The notes under the pieces: generated by a model | Told to the model about the DNA's origin: nothing | The model's database searches: none | The model's input: the letters and a program-made list of their open reading frames with translations, nothing else | Shown here: piece after piece, positions 29,675 to 40,070 of the stretch | Layout of the letters: the number at the start of each line of letters is the position of its first letter | Position numbering within the stretch: position 1 is the first letter of the stretch | Program-made: the position numbers and the translations under genes | Assembly: GCA_025454815.1 (NCBI GenBank) | Contig: JALONR010000005.1 | Span: 21,660-85,659, forward strand | Direction of reading: 5' to 3' | Source: Bacteroidales bacterium | Lineage (GTDB): Bacteria > Bacteroidota > Bacteroidia > Bacteroidales > VadinHA17 | DNA: 64,000 nt

Positions 29675-32308
29675 ATGAAGGCTAACGAGATAAGGGAGGA
29701 ATTCCTCAGTTTCTTCAGGTCAAAGGAACACAGGATAGTGCCATCGGCACCGATGGTAATCAAGAATGACCCCACGCTGATGTTCACCAATGCAGGGATG
29801 AACCAGTTCAAGGATATATTCCTCGGCAACCAGCCGGCAAAATACAAAAGGATAGCCAATTCGCAGAAGTGCCTGCGGGTTTCGGGTAAGCACAATGACC
29901 TCGAGGAGGTGGGACTTGACACATACCACCATACAATGTTTGAGATGCTTGGCAACTGGTCATTTGGCGATTATTTCAAGAAGGAAGCCATAACATGGGC
30001 ATGGGAGTTTCTTACCGGAAGGCTTGGCATACCCCAGGAAAGAATCTACGCCACCGTATTTGAAGGTGACCCTGTGGAGGATGTGCCCCGCGATGAGGAG
30101 GCTTCATCATACTGGCTTAAATGTTTCACAGATCCTGAAAATCACATCCTTGACGGATCAAAAAAAGACAACTTCTGGGAGATGGGTGAGACAGGCCCCT
30201 GCGGCCCGTGCTCTGAAATACACGTTGATATAAGGTCTGACAGTGAGAGGGCCGCCACACCGGGGCACCTGCTGGTTAACAAGGGGCATCCGCAGGTGAT
30301 TGAGATATGGAACCTGGTCTTCATACAGTATAACCGCCGCGCCGGAGGAGAACTGGAACTCCTCCCTGACAGGCATGTTGATACAGGCATGGGTTTTGAA
30401 CGCCTTTGCATGGTGATACAGGGAAAGAAGTCCAATTATGACACTGATATCTTCCAGCCACTGCTGGCAGCCTCGGCAGAAGTAACCGGCAAACCATACG
30501 GACAGAAGAACGAGTGGGACATTGCGCACAGGGTGATAGCCGACCATCTCCGGACGGTTGCCTTTTCGGTCGCCGACGGTCAGCTGCCCTCAAACAACAG
30601 GGCCGGTTATGTCATCAGAAGGATACTGCGCCGTGCCGTCAGGTACGGATATACATCCCTTGGCATGAGTGAGCCTTTTATCTACAGGCTCATTCCTTCA
30701 CTTGTTGAATCAATGGGGTCACATTACCCGGAGCTCCATGCCCAGAAAGAGATAATCACCAGGGTGATACATGAAGAGGAACAGTCTTTCCTTAAAACAC
30801 TGGGGAAAGGACTGCGGATGATTGAACGGAGGGTGGAGACACTCAGACAGGAAGGAAAGAACCTCTTTCCCGGCAGGGATGCCTTTGAACTGTTCGACAC
30901 TTACGGCTTCCCCGTTGACCTTACCCAGCTTATTCTCAGGGAGAACAGCATGACCCTCGACGAAGAGGCTTTCAGGAACGAGCTGAACACCCAGAAGGAG
31001 AGGTCAAGGGATGACGCCGCCGTTACGGCAGGCGACTGGGTGGTTATCCGCGATACCGAAAGCACACAATTTACAGGCTATGACCGGACGGAAGACAAGG
31101 TGAGGATCGCCCGCCACCGGAGGGTAACCTCCCGCGGCCGCGAAGCAGTACAGCTTGTTTTTGACCGTACCCCCTTCTATGCAGAATCAGGAGGACAGGC
31201 AGGTGACCGCGGCTATATTGAAGGGGGAGGAGAGAAAATCACCATCACTGATACGGTGAAGGAAAACAACCTTATTATCCATATCGCCTCCTCTGTTCCG
31301 GCTGATCCCTCCATGACCTTCCGCGCTGTGGTTGATGCCGGCGCAAGGCAGGATACCGCGAATAACCACACTGCAACACACCTGATGCACCATGCCCTGA
31401 GAGAGGTGCTCGGCAAACATGTGGAACAGAAAGGTTCACTGGTAACAGCTGACAAGCTGAGATTCGACTTCAGCCACTTCAGGCAGGTGACACCTGAAGA
31501 GATCAAAGCGGTTGAAGAGAAGGTCAATGAGATGATCATGCAGAATATTGCTTCGGTGGTCCATGACGACACACCCCTGGAGGAAGCGCTCTCAATGGGG
31601 GCAATGGCTCTCTTTGGGGAAAAATACGGCGAGCAGGTAAGAGTGGTCTCTTTCGGAGACTCCGTTGAACTTTGCGGAGGCACCCACGTTGACCAAACCT
31701 CCCGGATAGGACTCTTCAAAATAATCTCCGAGGGGGCTGTCGCTGCAGGAGTAAGAAGGATCGAAGCAATAACCGGAAGGCACGCATTCAGCTATATAAG
31801 TGAAAAACTGGGATTGCTCGATGAAATAACGGCAATGCTCCGCAGCACCGGAAACCCGGTAGTAAATATCTCAAGGCTGATGACTGAGAATTCTGCCCTG
31901 AAAGCCACCATTGAAAAACTGCAACAGGCATCTGCAGCAACGGCCCGGAATGAACTCGCCTCAGGAGCTGAAACCGTGGGCAACTGCCGCATTTACTCAG
32001 GAATCCTAGAAGATACACAACCGGATACCCTGAAGAATATCGCTCACCAGATAAGACAGGCAGACGAAAGCAGCATAATCATCATCGGTTCGGAAAACGA
32101 AGGAAAGGCATCCCTGGTCATAGGACTTGGAGAAAAAGCCGCTAGGGAAACCCGTCTCAATGCCGTGGAGATAATAAAGGCCATCTCCGGTGAGATCAGC
32201 GGTGGCGGTGGCGGACAACCCTTCCTGGCAACCGCAGGCGGCAAAAAACCGGAAGGCCTTCAGACTGCGGTAAATAAAGCCAGGGAAATGGCCAAAAAGA
32301 TGCTGTAA
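29675..32308 (+). CDS. alaS: Alanyl-tRNA synthetase
   Basis: EIREEFLSFFRSKEHRIVPSAPMV, TNAGMNQFKDIFLG, HTATHLMHHALREVLG, CGGTHVDQT. Confidence 0.97.
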   Translation: MKANEIREEFLSFFRSKEHRIVPSAPMVIKNDPTLMFTNAGMNQFKDIFLGNQPAKYKRIANSQKCLRVSGKHNDLEEVGLDTYHHTMFEMLGNWSFGDYFKKEAITWAWEFLTGRLGIPQERIYATVFEGDPVEDVPRDEEASSYWLKCFTDPENHILDGSKKDNFWEMGETGPCGPCSEIHVDIRSDSERAATPGHLLVNKGHPQVIEIWNLVFIQYNRRAGGELELLPDRHVDTGMGFERLCMVIQGKKSNYDTDIFQPLLAASAEVTGKPYGQKNEWDIAHRVIADHLRTVAFSVADGQLPSNNRAGYVIRRILRRAVRYGYTSLGMSEPFIYRLIPSLVESMGSHYPELHAQKEIITRVIHEEEQSFLKTLGKGLRMIERRVETLRQEGKNLFPGRDAFELFDTYGFPVDLTQLILRENSMTLDEEAFRNELNTQKERSRDDAAVTAGDWVVIRDTESTQFTGYDRTEDKVRIARHRRVTSRGREAVQLVFDRTPFYAESGGQAGDRGYIEGGGEKITITDTVKENNLIIHIASSVPADPSMTFRAVVDAGARQDTANNHTATHLMHHALREVLGKHVEQKGSLVTADKLRFDFSHFRQVTPEEIKAVEEKVNEMIMQNIASVVHDDTPLEEALSMGAMALFGEKYGEQVRVVSFGDSVELCGGTHVDQTSRIGLFKIISEGAVAAGVRRIEAITGRHAFSYISEKLGLLDEITAMLRSTGNPVVNISRLMTENSALKATIEKLQQASAATARNELASGAETVGNCRIYSGILEDTQPDTLKNIAHQIRQADESSIIIIGSENEGKASLVIGLGEKAARETRLNAVEIIKAISGEISGGGGGQPFLATAGGKKPEGLQTAVNKAREMAKKML

Positions 32309-32469
32309 AACAGCTGCCCCCTTCCGTTCGAAACTAAACCGGGGTATTGTAGTTATTACCAGTTTACAAATCAGTTAATTATACTGTCATTTACCTGCCG
32401 GTTGGTGCATTTGCTTTTTTTGTTCGAAATTCTTAATCTTGTATCGCTAATCCAAAAAACCTATCCTTA

Positions 32470-34323
32470 ATGGAAGTTACCAGAACCTTTGACCTGATAG
32501 ATCATGGATGTACGGTCTGTCCGCGGGAGGTCATGTTTGGTGGCAAACACGGCAACGAGTGGGTTACATATTCCACTGAAGCCGTCAGGGAACTGACCGA
32601 CCTGTTCTCCTGTGGCCTTTTGGCACTCGGATACCTGAAGGGAGATCATATAGCCACAATCACCACCAACAAGGCCGAGTGGAACATTGTTGACCACGGC
32701 CTGGCCCAGGCTGGAATGATACATGTTCCTGTTTATCCTACCATCGGACATGAGGAGTACTCATACATCCTCGATCACTCTGAAGTAAAAGCGGTAATAA
32801 CAGGCAATAAACAGATTTATAACAAGATATCTTCAGTCGTATCCAAAATCCCGGCAGTCAGGGCGGTTTACACCTTCGACCCGGTGAACGGTCTTACAAC
32901 TGTAAATGATATCATTGAAGAGGGAAGAAAAAACCGGGACAGATACATCGGTGAACTGTCAGCCATAAGGGACTCCGTCAAACCCTCTGACATGGTCACC
33001 ATTATTTACACCTCGGGAACCACAGGGAACCCCAAAGGGGTAATGCTATCCCACAATAACCTGATCACCAATGCCATAGCAACAAGCACGGCACACGAGT
33101 TCGGGCTGGGATACCGGGCACTCAGCTTTCTTCCGCTCTGCCATGTCTATGAAAGGATGATGAACTACCACTTCCAGTATAAAGGGACCAGCATTTACTA
33201 CCTTGAAAACATGGGTATGATCGCCGATACAATGAGGGAGATTAAGCCTCACATAGCGAATACGGTACCCAGGCTTCTGGAAAAGATCTATGACAATATC
33301 ATCAACAAGGGAAAGAACCTGCCGTGGCTGAAAAAGCAGATCTTCTTCTGGGCTGTCAATCTCGGACTCAAATTCAGGCTGGCCGGCAACACGAAGTTCT
33401 ATAAATTCAGGTTGGGCATAGCCAGAAAACTGGTATTCAACAAGTGGAAGGAAGCCCTGGGAGGCGAACTGCGCGTACTCGTATCGGGCGGCGCCGCCCT
33501 TCAGTCACGCCTTGAGCGTATCTTCTGGGCCGCAGGTATCCCCGTGCTCCAGGGCTATGGCCTTACGGAAACATCCCCCGTGATAGCGGTCAATCCCCTG
33601 CGCATACCTGATATCAAATTTGAAACCGTGGGACCCGTTCTTGACGGCGTCCATGTGAAGATTGCCGATGACGGGGAGATTCTCTGCAAGGGACCTAACG
33701 TTATGATGGGTTACTACAAGGAACCGGAGATGACAGCTGAGATTATTGACGCTGAAGGCTGGTTTCATACAGGTGATATCGGGAGGATAGAGGATGGCAG
33801 GTTCCTGAGGATCACTGACCGCAAAAAGGAGATGTTCAAGCTCTCAGCAGGCAAGTACATCTCACCCCAGGTAATTGAAAATAAACTGAAGGAATCGTTC
33901 TTCATTGAACAGGCTATGGTCATAGGTGAAAATGAAAAGTTCGCCAGTGCCCTCATCTCCCCGAACTTCACATTCCTGCATGACTGGTGCTCGATTCACA
34001 AGATACAGTACCGCGACAACACAGACCTGGTTGAGATACCTGAGGTGATTGAACGGTTTGCCCGCGAGGTGCGCGAGGTCAATAAAAACCTCGGCGAGTT
34101 TGAACAGATTAAAAGATTCAGGCTGGTCACCGAGGAGTGGACTCCCCAGACAGGAGAGCTCTCACCAACACTGAAACTGCGGAGAAACATCCTTACCGGG
34201 AGGTACCACGACACCATCAATGAAATTTATTCCGTGAAGGAGAAAGGTAATGTGGTTGACAGGATGGTTGGTGTGATCCGCAACGGCGTCAGCGGAATCC
34301 TCAGGAACCTGCCTAAATTCTGA
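32470..34323 (+). CDS. Long-chain acyl-CoA synthetase (AMP-forming)
   Basis: IIYTSGTTGNPKGVMLSH, GYGLTETSPV, GWFHTGDIG, ITDRKKEMFKLSAGKYISP. Confidence 0.93.
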   Translation: MEVTRTFDLIDHGCTVCPREVMFGGKHGNEWVTYSTEAVRELTDLFSCGLLALGYLKGDHIATITTNKAEWNIVDHGLAQAGMIHVPVYPTIGHEEYSYILDHSEVKAVITGNKQIYNKISSVVSKIPAVRAVYTFDPVNGLTTVNDIIEEGRKNRDRYIGELSAIRDSVKPSDMVTIIYTSGTTGNPKGVMLSHNNLITNAIATSTAHEFGLGYRALSFLPLCHVYERMMNYHFQYKGTSIYYLENMGMIADTMREIKPHIANTVPRLLEKIYDNIINKGKNLPWLKKQIFFWAVNLGLKFRLAGNTKFYKFRLGIARKLVFNKWKEALGGELRVLVSGGAALQSRLERIFWAAGIPVLQGYGLTETSPVIAVNPLRIPDIKFETVGPVLDGVHVKIADDGEILCKGPNVMMGYYKEPEMTAEIIDAEGWFHTGDIGRIEDGRFLRITDRKKEMFKLSAGKYISPQVIENKLKESFFIEQAMVIGENEKFASALISPNFTFLHDWCSIHKIQYRDNTDLVEIPEVIERFAREVREVNKNLGEFEQIKRFRLVTEEWTPQTGELSPTLKLRRNILTGRYHDTINEIYSVKEKGNVVDRMVGVIRNGVSGILRNLPKF

Positions 34324-34433
34324 CCCTCTTGAATTTTCAGCGGCAGAATAATTTTCTGCCGGTATCAGTTGACCCGGGTGGCTGCCGGACCTGCTGGCAA
34401 CCTCTCTTTATTTTTATACCTTTGTCTTCCGTT

Positions 34434-34895
34434 ATGAAGAGCCTCACTCATATACTCCTGCCCGTCCTGGTGATGGTCCTTTGTCTCAGTTCCTGTTCAG
34501 ACCAGCCCTGCTATGAGGAGACAGATCCCCTGATGAATACCGTCCTGCTTGTCAGCGGCACAGGTGAGCTGGCAAAGGCTGACTCACTCAGGGTTTATAC
34601 CTACCGTGAAACTGACACCCTGAAGTTTGTGAAGGTCACCGGAGCATCATCCTTTTCAGTACCGCTTGACCCTGCCAGTGATGAGTCAGTCTTCATGATA
34701 ACCCTGAACGGCGTGACCGATACAGCATGGATTAGATACAGTCGCAGACCCCACCTTGTCTCTCCTGAATGCGGATACACAATTGTGAGCGAAATAACCG
34801 GGCTGAATACAACACACAACATAATAGACACCCTGATCATAGAAAATAAAAGCGTTAACCTCGATGGGCAGAAGAACCTGCATCTTTTTTATTAG
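34434..34895 (+). CDS. Small lipoprotein, probable DUF6452 family
   Basis: Lipobox VLCLSSCSDQPCYEETDPLMNTVLLVSG; gene pair with the following ORF. Family name is from recall. Confidence 0.55.
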   Translation: MKSLTHILLPVLVMVLCLSSCSDQPCYEETDPLMNTVLLVSGTGELAKADSLRVYTYRETDTLKFVKVTGASSFSVPLDPASDESVFMITLNGVTDTAWIRYSRRPHLVSPECGYTIVSEITGLNTTHNIIDTLIIENKSVNLDGQKNLHLFY

Positions 34896-35625
34896 CCTCT
34901 TTATACTGGCAGAACCCGTTGGCCGGTCACAGGATACGGTTACGGTACCACTGCATGTCAGGGCAGGATTTGACCTGGCTGGTCCGGTCATGAAACTTGT
35001 CAACAGGGATCTCATCAGCTATGGAATTGTTGCATCCGCTGACATAAACTCCTCACTCGCTGTTACGGCAGGATTCAGGTACTCCTCCTTCAACTCCTCG
35101 GAGGTTATTTATGACTTCCGCAGCCGCGGACTGAGCTTCACTGCCGGTACTGACTACAACTTCATCAAGGCTAATGTGTCGAAGGGTAAGTACTATGCAG
35201 GCATCGGGTTGAGATACGGGCTCAGCTTCTACAGCGAGGAGGCCCCGATGATAAGATATACTAATGAATGGGGCGCCGGGGAAACCTCCGTTCCCCTTAA
35301 GCGCCATACCGGCCATTACCTTGAGATCACCCCGGGAGTCCGTACCGACCTGTTTCCAGGGGTGACAGTCGGCTGGAATCTTTATATGAGGCTGCTGATC
35401 AGTGCCGGGGCAGGAAAGGATCTCAAACCGGTCTGGATGCCCGGGTACGGCCCGGGTACGGCAGGGATGTCAACGGGTGCAGAATACTACATATCATTCA
35501 CAATACCCTACAGGAAGATAAAGGTCTATATCAAACCTAAAGTCCGCGAGTCTGAGGATGAAGAGAATGAGGGAGATCAGACAAACACGGGAACCAGTAC
35601 ATCAGGCTCCGGAATCAGGTTTTAA
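34864..35625 (+). CDS. Outer-membrane barrel-like protein, probable DUF6048 family
   Basis: Signal peptide, barrel strands (YYAGIGLRYGLSFYSEEAPM), acidic then Gly/Ser-rich C-terminus. Overlaps upstream gene by 32 bp. Confidence 0.55.
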   Translation: MGRRTCIFFISLFILAEPVGRSQDTVTVPLHVRAGFDLAGPVMKLVNRDLISYGIVASADINSSLAVTAGFRYSSFNSSEVIYDFRSRGLSFTAGTDYNFIKANVSKGKYYAGIGLRYGLSFYSEEAPMIRYTNEWGAGETSVPLKRHTGHYLEITPGVRTDLFPGVTVGWNLYMRLLISAGAGKDLKPVWMPGYGPGTAGMSTGAEYYISFTIPYRKIKVYIKPKVRESEDEENEGDQTNTGTSTSGSGIRF

Positions 35626-37068
35626 GCCCCTCCTGCTGAAAGCCAGTAATCCCATAAAGGTCAGGAAACCGTTAACCAGTAACAGCTCAAAACCAAACTT
35701 ATATCCGTTGAAGAGCTCTTCCGAAAAGTGACTCAGGAAGTAACAGAGAACCGGTGACAGGATTGCTATCCACGGGGTATAACGGTCATTGACAGACCTT
35801 CTCGTAAAGAGACCGAATGTATAAAGACCTAGCAGGGGTCCGTATGTATAGCCTGCAATGGTGAAGAGCTTGTCAATTATCGCCCTGTCATTCATCTCTC
35901 TGAAGACCAGGATACATATAAAGAAAATAATGGCAAATGAGAAATGGACCGAATACCTTATCCTGGTCTTTTTGGCATCATCCATCTCCTTATTCTTCTC
36001 AAGGCCGAGGAAGTCGATGCTGAACGATGTGGTCAGCGAAGTCAACGCACCGTCTGCACTTGGAAATGCCGCAGAAATTAGCCCGATAAGGAAAACAACC
36101 CCGGCAGCCGGCCCCAGGTACCTGAAGGCGATGGTCGGGAAAAGGTCATCCGTCATGGCAACCGTAATATTCTGTGCCGATGCATAAAAAACAAGGAAAG
36201 CACCCAATACCAGGAACATGAATACAACAACAAGGTTGATGGTACTGAAAGTGAACATGTTCTTCTGTGCATCCTTGAGATGCCTGATACTGAGGTTCTT
36301 CTGCATCATTTCCTGGTCCAGGCCGGTCATGGTTATGGTAATGAACATACCGCTGAAGAACTGCTTTATGAAATGCCTCGGATGATCCCAGTCGGTGATC
36401 ACCATCCTTGACATATCACTGTCAAAGATGTCACCAAGCAGGGTGAGCAGCGGTGATCCCAGTTCCCGGCTGATGTAATAAATCGATAGTATTACTGCAA
36501 GAAGCATGAAGGTGGTCTGCAGTGTGTCAGTCCAGATGATGGTACGGATCCCTCCCTTCAGAGTGTATATAATTATAAGCACAATGAAAATCAACACGTT
36601 TACCCAGAAAGGCACATTCCAGGCATCAAATACGAATATTTGCAGAACGTTGATTACAAGGAACATACGTAGGGAGGCTCCAAGCACCCTTGAAAGAATA
36701 AAGAACCCTGCACCGGTCTTGTATGACCAGAATCCGAATCGTTGTTCAAGGTATCCGTAGATTGAGGTGAGCTTCAGCCTGTAATAGAGCGGCAGCAGTA
36801 TGAGGGCGATGACCACATACCCGAAAAAATAGCCAAACGCCACCATCATGTATGAAAACTGTGTTTCACCAACCCACCCGGGCACTGACATGAATGTGAC
36901 CCCTGAAAGGGAGGCTCCTATCATCCCGTAGGCAACCACAAACCATGGCGATACCTTGTTGCCGATATAGAATGACTGGTGATTGGCCCTGCGTGCAGTA
37001 ATATAGGTAACCGCAAACAGAAGCAGGGTATAGGCCATGAAAATTAACAGGATGAGGGTAGGTGTCAT
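35602..37068 (-). CDS. Sodium:solute symporter (SSS family)
   Basis: 13+ TM helices; YGMIGASLSGVTFMSVPGWV, SAAFPSADGALTSLTTSFSIDFLG. Confidence 0.9.
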   Translation of the reverse strand: MTPTLILLIFMAYTLLLFAVTYITARRANHQSFYIGNKVSPWFVVAYGMIGASLSGVTFMSVPGWVGETQFSYMMVAFGYFFGYVVIALILLPLYYRLKLTSIYGYLEQRFGFWSYKTGAGFFILSRVLGASLRMFLVINVLQIFVFDAWNVPFWVNVLIFIVLIIIYTLKGGIRTIIWTDTLQTTFMLLAVILSIYYISRELGSPLLTLLGDIFDSDMSRMVITDWDHPRHFIKQFFSGMFITITMTGLDQEMMQKNLSIRHLKDAQKNMFTFSTINLVVVFMFLVLGAFLVFYASAQNITVAMTDDLFPTIAFRYLGPAAGVVFLIGLISAAFPSADGALTSLTTSFSIDFLGLEKNKEMDDAKKTRIRYSVHFSFAIIFFICILVFREMNDRAIIDKLFTIAGYTYGPLLGLYTFGLFTRRSVNDRYTPWIAILSPVLCYFLSHFSEELFNGYKFGFELLLVNGFLTFMGLLAFSRRGLKPDSGA

Positions 37069-37174
37069 AACTCGGGATGCAAGTATGCAAGATTAGTAAA
37101 AAGATCGCAGATAAAAGTCAACAACCCGTCACGTTTGCGGGAAATATTGATTTATTTTGCCCCAAAGTCGCAAT

Positions 37175-37798
37175 ATGGCAACACGTTTCCCTTCAAGATT
37201 GCTGGAGGAGGCTGTAAATGAATTTGCATCATTGCCGGGAATAGGCCGCAAGACGGCTTTCAGGCTGGTAATGCATCTGCTCAGACGCGACAGCGGGGAG
37301 GTTCGCCGTTTCGGCGAAACCGTGATCCGTCTCCGCGACGATGTCTGTTACTGCAGTGTATGCCACGGCATCAGTGACACCCCCGTCTGTGATATCTGCG
37401 GTGACCCTTCAAGGGACATATCTCTCATCTGCGTGGTTGAAAGTGTTCAGGACGTGATGGCCGTGGAGAACACCCGGCAGTTCAGGGGATTGTACCATGT
37501 TCTTGGAGGGATCATCTCTCCCGTGGATGGTATCGGCCCCTCTGACCTGACCATCACCAGCCTGGAAGAGAGGGTGAGGAGCGGCAACGTGAAGGAGGTG
37601 ATCCTTGCCCTCAGCACGACAATGGAGGGTGATACCACAAATTACTATATCTTCAAAAGACTCTCCGGTTTTGATATAAGGATAACCACCCTGGCACGAG
37701 GAGTGGCCATCGGTGACGTACTGGAGTATACTGATGAGATAACCCTCGGTCAGTCAATCATCAACCGCCGGATCTTTTCGCTCCCGTCACAGGGTTGA
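37175..37798 (+). CDS. recR: Recombination mediator protein RecR
   Basis: [17 protein letters not shown] Hh[17 protein letters not shown] zinc finger, Toprim. Start reassigned to ATG 37175. Confidence 0.95.
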   Translation: MATRFPSRLLEEAVNEFASLPGIGRKTAFRLVMHLLRRDSGEVRRFGETVIRLRDDVCYCSVCHGISDTPVCDICGDPSRDISLICVVESVQDVMAVENTRQFRGLYHVLGGIISPVDGIGPSDLTITSLEERVRSGNVKEVILALSTTMEGDTTNYYIFKRLSGFDIRITTLARGVAIGDVLEYTDEITLGQSIINRRIFSLPSQG

Positions 37799-37902
37799 CC
37801 TTGAAGGCATCGCCGCCATATCTGACTCTTTATCTCAATCTTTCCCCTATATCATTTTTTTATTCTTAAAATGTTGCTTAATTTGATACAAATCGATTTA
37901 TA

Positions 37903-39117
37903 ATGGCTGACATATTTGAAAGGTTCTTTTCGGATGCATCGCAACTGATGAAGAAATCGGCAATCAGGGAAATCCTGAAGCTGACTCAGAGGCCGGAGAT
38001 GATCTCTTTTGCCGGCGGTCTCCCCTCACCTGACTCCTTCCCTATCGAGGATATCAGGAGAGTCACTGCCGAGGTCCTTGAACTGGAAGGCAAAGCCGCC
38101 CTCCAGTACGGAACAACCGAGGGAGACGTAAAGCTCCGCACTCTCCTTGCCGAGCGCCACAGGAAAGACGGACTGAACCTGGCACTCGAAAACATCATCA
38201 TAACCACAGGGTCACAGCAGGCTCTCGATCTTTGCGGAAAGATTTTCATAAACCGTGGTGATGTTGTACTGTGCGGACTGCCATCATACCTGGGAGGGTT
38301 AAACGCCTTCTCAAATTACGGTGCTGTGCTGAAGGGAATTCAGCTTGACGACCAGGGGATGCGGCCTGACCTGCTTGAAAAGGCCATTACAGAACTTAAA
38401 AAGGATGGCAGAACTATCAAGTTCATATACATTATTCCTGACTTTCAGAATCCAACCGGTGTCACCCTCCCCCGTGCACGCCGTCTTGAAATTATCCGCA
38501 TCGCGGAGCGGCATGACCTTATAATTGTTGAAGACAGTCCTTACAGAGATGTCCGTTTTGCAGGCACTCCCGAACCACTTATGTCTTCACTTGACACCCA
38601 AGGCAGGGTTTTGACCCTGAACACCTTCTCCAAGATTCTTGCCCCCGGATTCCGCCTTGCATGGGTTACCGGGCACAAGGAGATCATTGACAAGATGGTC
38701 ACCGCAAAACAGGCATCCGACCTCTGTACTCCTCCCTTTGTTCAGAGGATCACCGCAAGGTATATTGAGCAGGGGCTGCTTGACGTAAACCTCAGGAAGA
38801 CCATTGAACTCTATCACCATCGCCGGGATTACATGCTCAGGTGCTTCCGCGAGCAGATGCCGGAAGGGGTGAAATGGACAGAGCCTGACGGCGGCTTGTT
38901 CCTCTTCGTGACTCTTCCCCCTGCCATGGATGCAGCAAGACTCCTCGAAAAAGCCATACGCAAAAATGTCGCATTCGTCTGCGGTTCAGTATTCTACTGC
39001 AACAACGAAGGACACAATACAATGCGCATCAATTTCTCCTTTGCGGATGAAAAGGATACCTGTGAAGGTGTCCGCAGACTGGCTGAGGTGATAAGGGAGG
39101 AAATGGCCACCGCCTGA
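37903..39117 (+). CDS. PLP-dependent class I/II aminotransferase (2-aminoadipate aminotransferase-like)
   Basis: FAGGLPSPDSFP, QYGTTEGD, IPDFQNPTGVTL, NTFSKILAPGFRLAWVTG. Confidence 0.9.
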   Translation: MADIFERFFSDASQLMKKSAIREILKLTQRPEMISFAGGLPSPDSFPIEDIRRVTAEVLELEGKAALQYGTTEGDVKLRTLLAERHRKDGLNLALENIIITTGSQQALDLCGKIFINRGDVVLCGLPSYLGGLNAFSNYGAVLKGIQLDDQGMRPDLLEKAITELKKDGRTIKFIYIIPDFQNPTGVTLPRARRLEIIRIAERHDLIIVEDSPYRDVRFAGTPEPLMSSLDTQGRVLTLNTFSKILAPGFRLAWVTGHKEIIDKMVTAKQASDLCTPPFVQRITARYIEQGLLDVNLRKTIELYHHRRDYMLRCFREQMPEGVKWTEPDGGLFLFVTLPPAMDAARLLEKAIRKNVAFVCGSVFYCNNEGHNTMRINFSFADEKDTCEGVRRLAEVIREEMATA

Positions 39118-39121
39118 AGCG

Positions 39122-39994
39122 ATGGAGCTCTCGGTAGTAATCGTCTCATACAATGTGTGCGCCCTCCTCCGCCAGGCGCTTCAGTCACTCGTTGTTGCAG
39201 CCACCGGCACGGTCAATGAAGTAATTGTTGTTGATAACAATTCGGCAGACAACTCTGCAGCGATGGTCAGGGAGGAGTTCCCTTCAGTAAGACTCATCAT
39301 CTCATCAACAAATGAAGGCTACCCGGCAGCCTGCAACAAAGGCATTGCAGTTTCATCAGGAGAATATATACTTATTCTCAATCCTGACACCATTGTGTCT
39401 CCTGACGCTCTGTTAAATGCACTCATTTTCATGAAATTGAATCCGGATGCCGGGGCTGCCGGGGCACACATGACTGATGGCACCGGAAGGTTCCTTCAAG
39501 AATCCAGGAGAGGATTCCCATCCCCCATCACATCACTCTTCAGGTTCACGGGACTCGGTAAACTATTCCCCCGTTCCCCGTTCTTCAATGCATACTACCT
39601 CGGTAACCCGCCGGAGGAGGAGACCTGCCGCGCTGACATCCTGACCGGCGCTTTCATGCTTCTGCGAAGGGAGGTTCTCGACAAAACAGGACCCTTTGAC
39701 ACCGGCTACTTCATGTACGGAGAGGATATCGACCTCAGCTGGCGAATAAGAAAGGCAGGATACTATAATTATTACCTCCACAACGTCAGGATAACTCATT
39801 TCAAAGGGGCAAGTTCCTCGCAGGACAAGGTGGCCGCAATGAATCATTTCTATGATGCCATGAACATATTTGCCGGCAAACATCTGAAGAGGGTCTGGCA
39901 CCTTCCGGTAAGGATAGCCGTGGCTCTTTTAAGGACCCTTTCCCTTGCCCGCCTGAGGTCGGACAGGATGATTAAAAGTGGCATCTGCCGTTAA
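39122..39994 (+). CDS. Glycosyltransferase family 2
   Basis: MELSVVIVSYNVCALLRQAL, VVDNNSADNSA, LILNPDTIV. Confidence 0.9.
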   Translation: MELSVVIVSYNVCALLRQALQSLVVAATGTVNEVIVVDNNSADNSAAMVREEFPSVRLIISSTNEGYPAACNKGIAVSSGEYILILNPDTIVSPDALLNALIFMKLNPDAGAAGAHMTDGTGRFLQESRRGFPSPITSLFRFTGLGKLFPRSPFFNAYYLGNPPEEETCRADILTGAFMLLRREVLDKTGPFDTGYFMYGEDIDLSWRIRKAGYYNYYLHNVRITHFKGASSSQDKVAAMNHFYDAMNIFAGKHLKRVWHLPVRIAVALLRTLSLARLRSDRMIKSGICR

Positions 39995-40070
39995 AAAAGG
40001 GACTCCTCCCACATAATCTTATTGTGTTTTTTGAGTTATATTAGTGACTTTAAGAAAATTAATAATCCTG

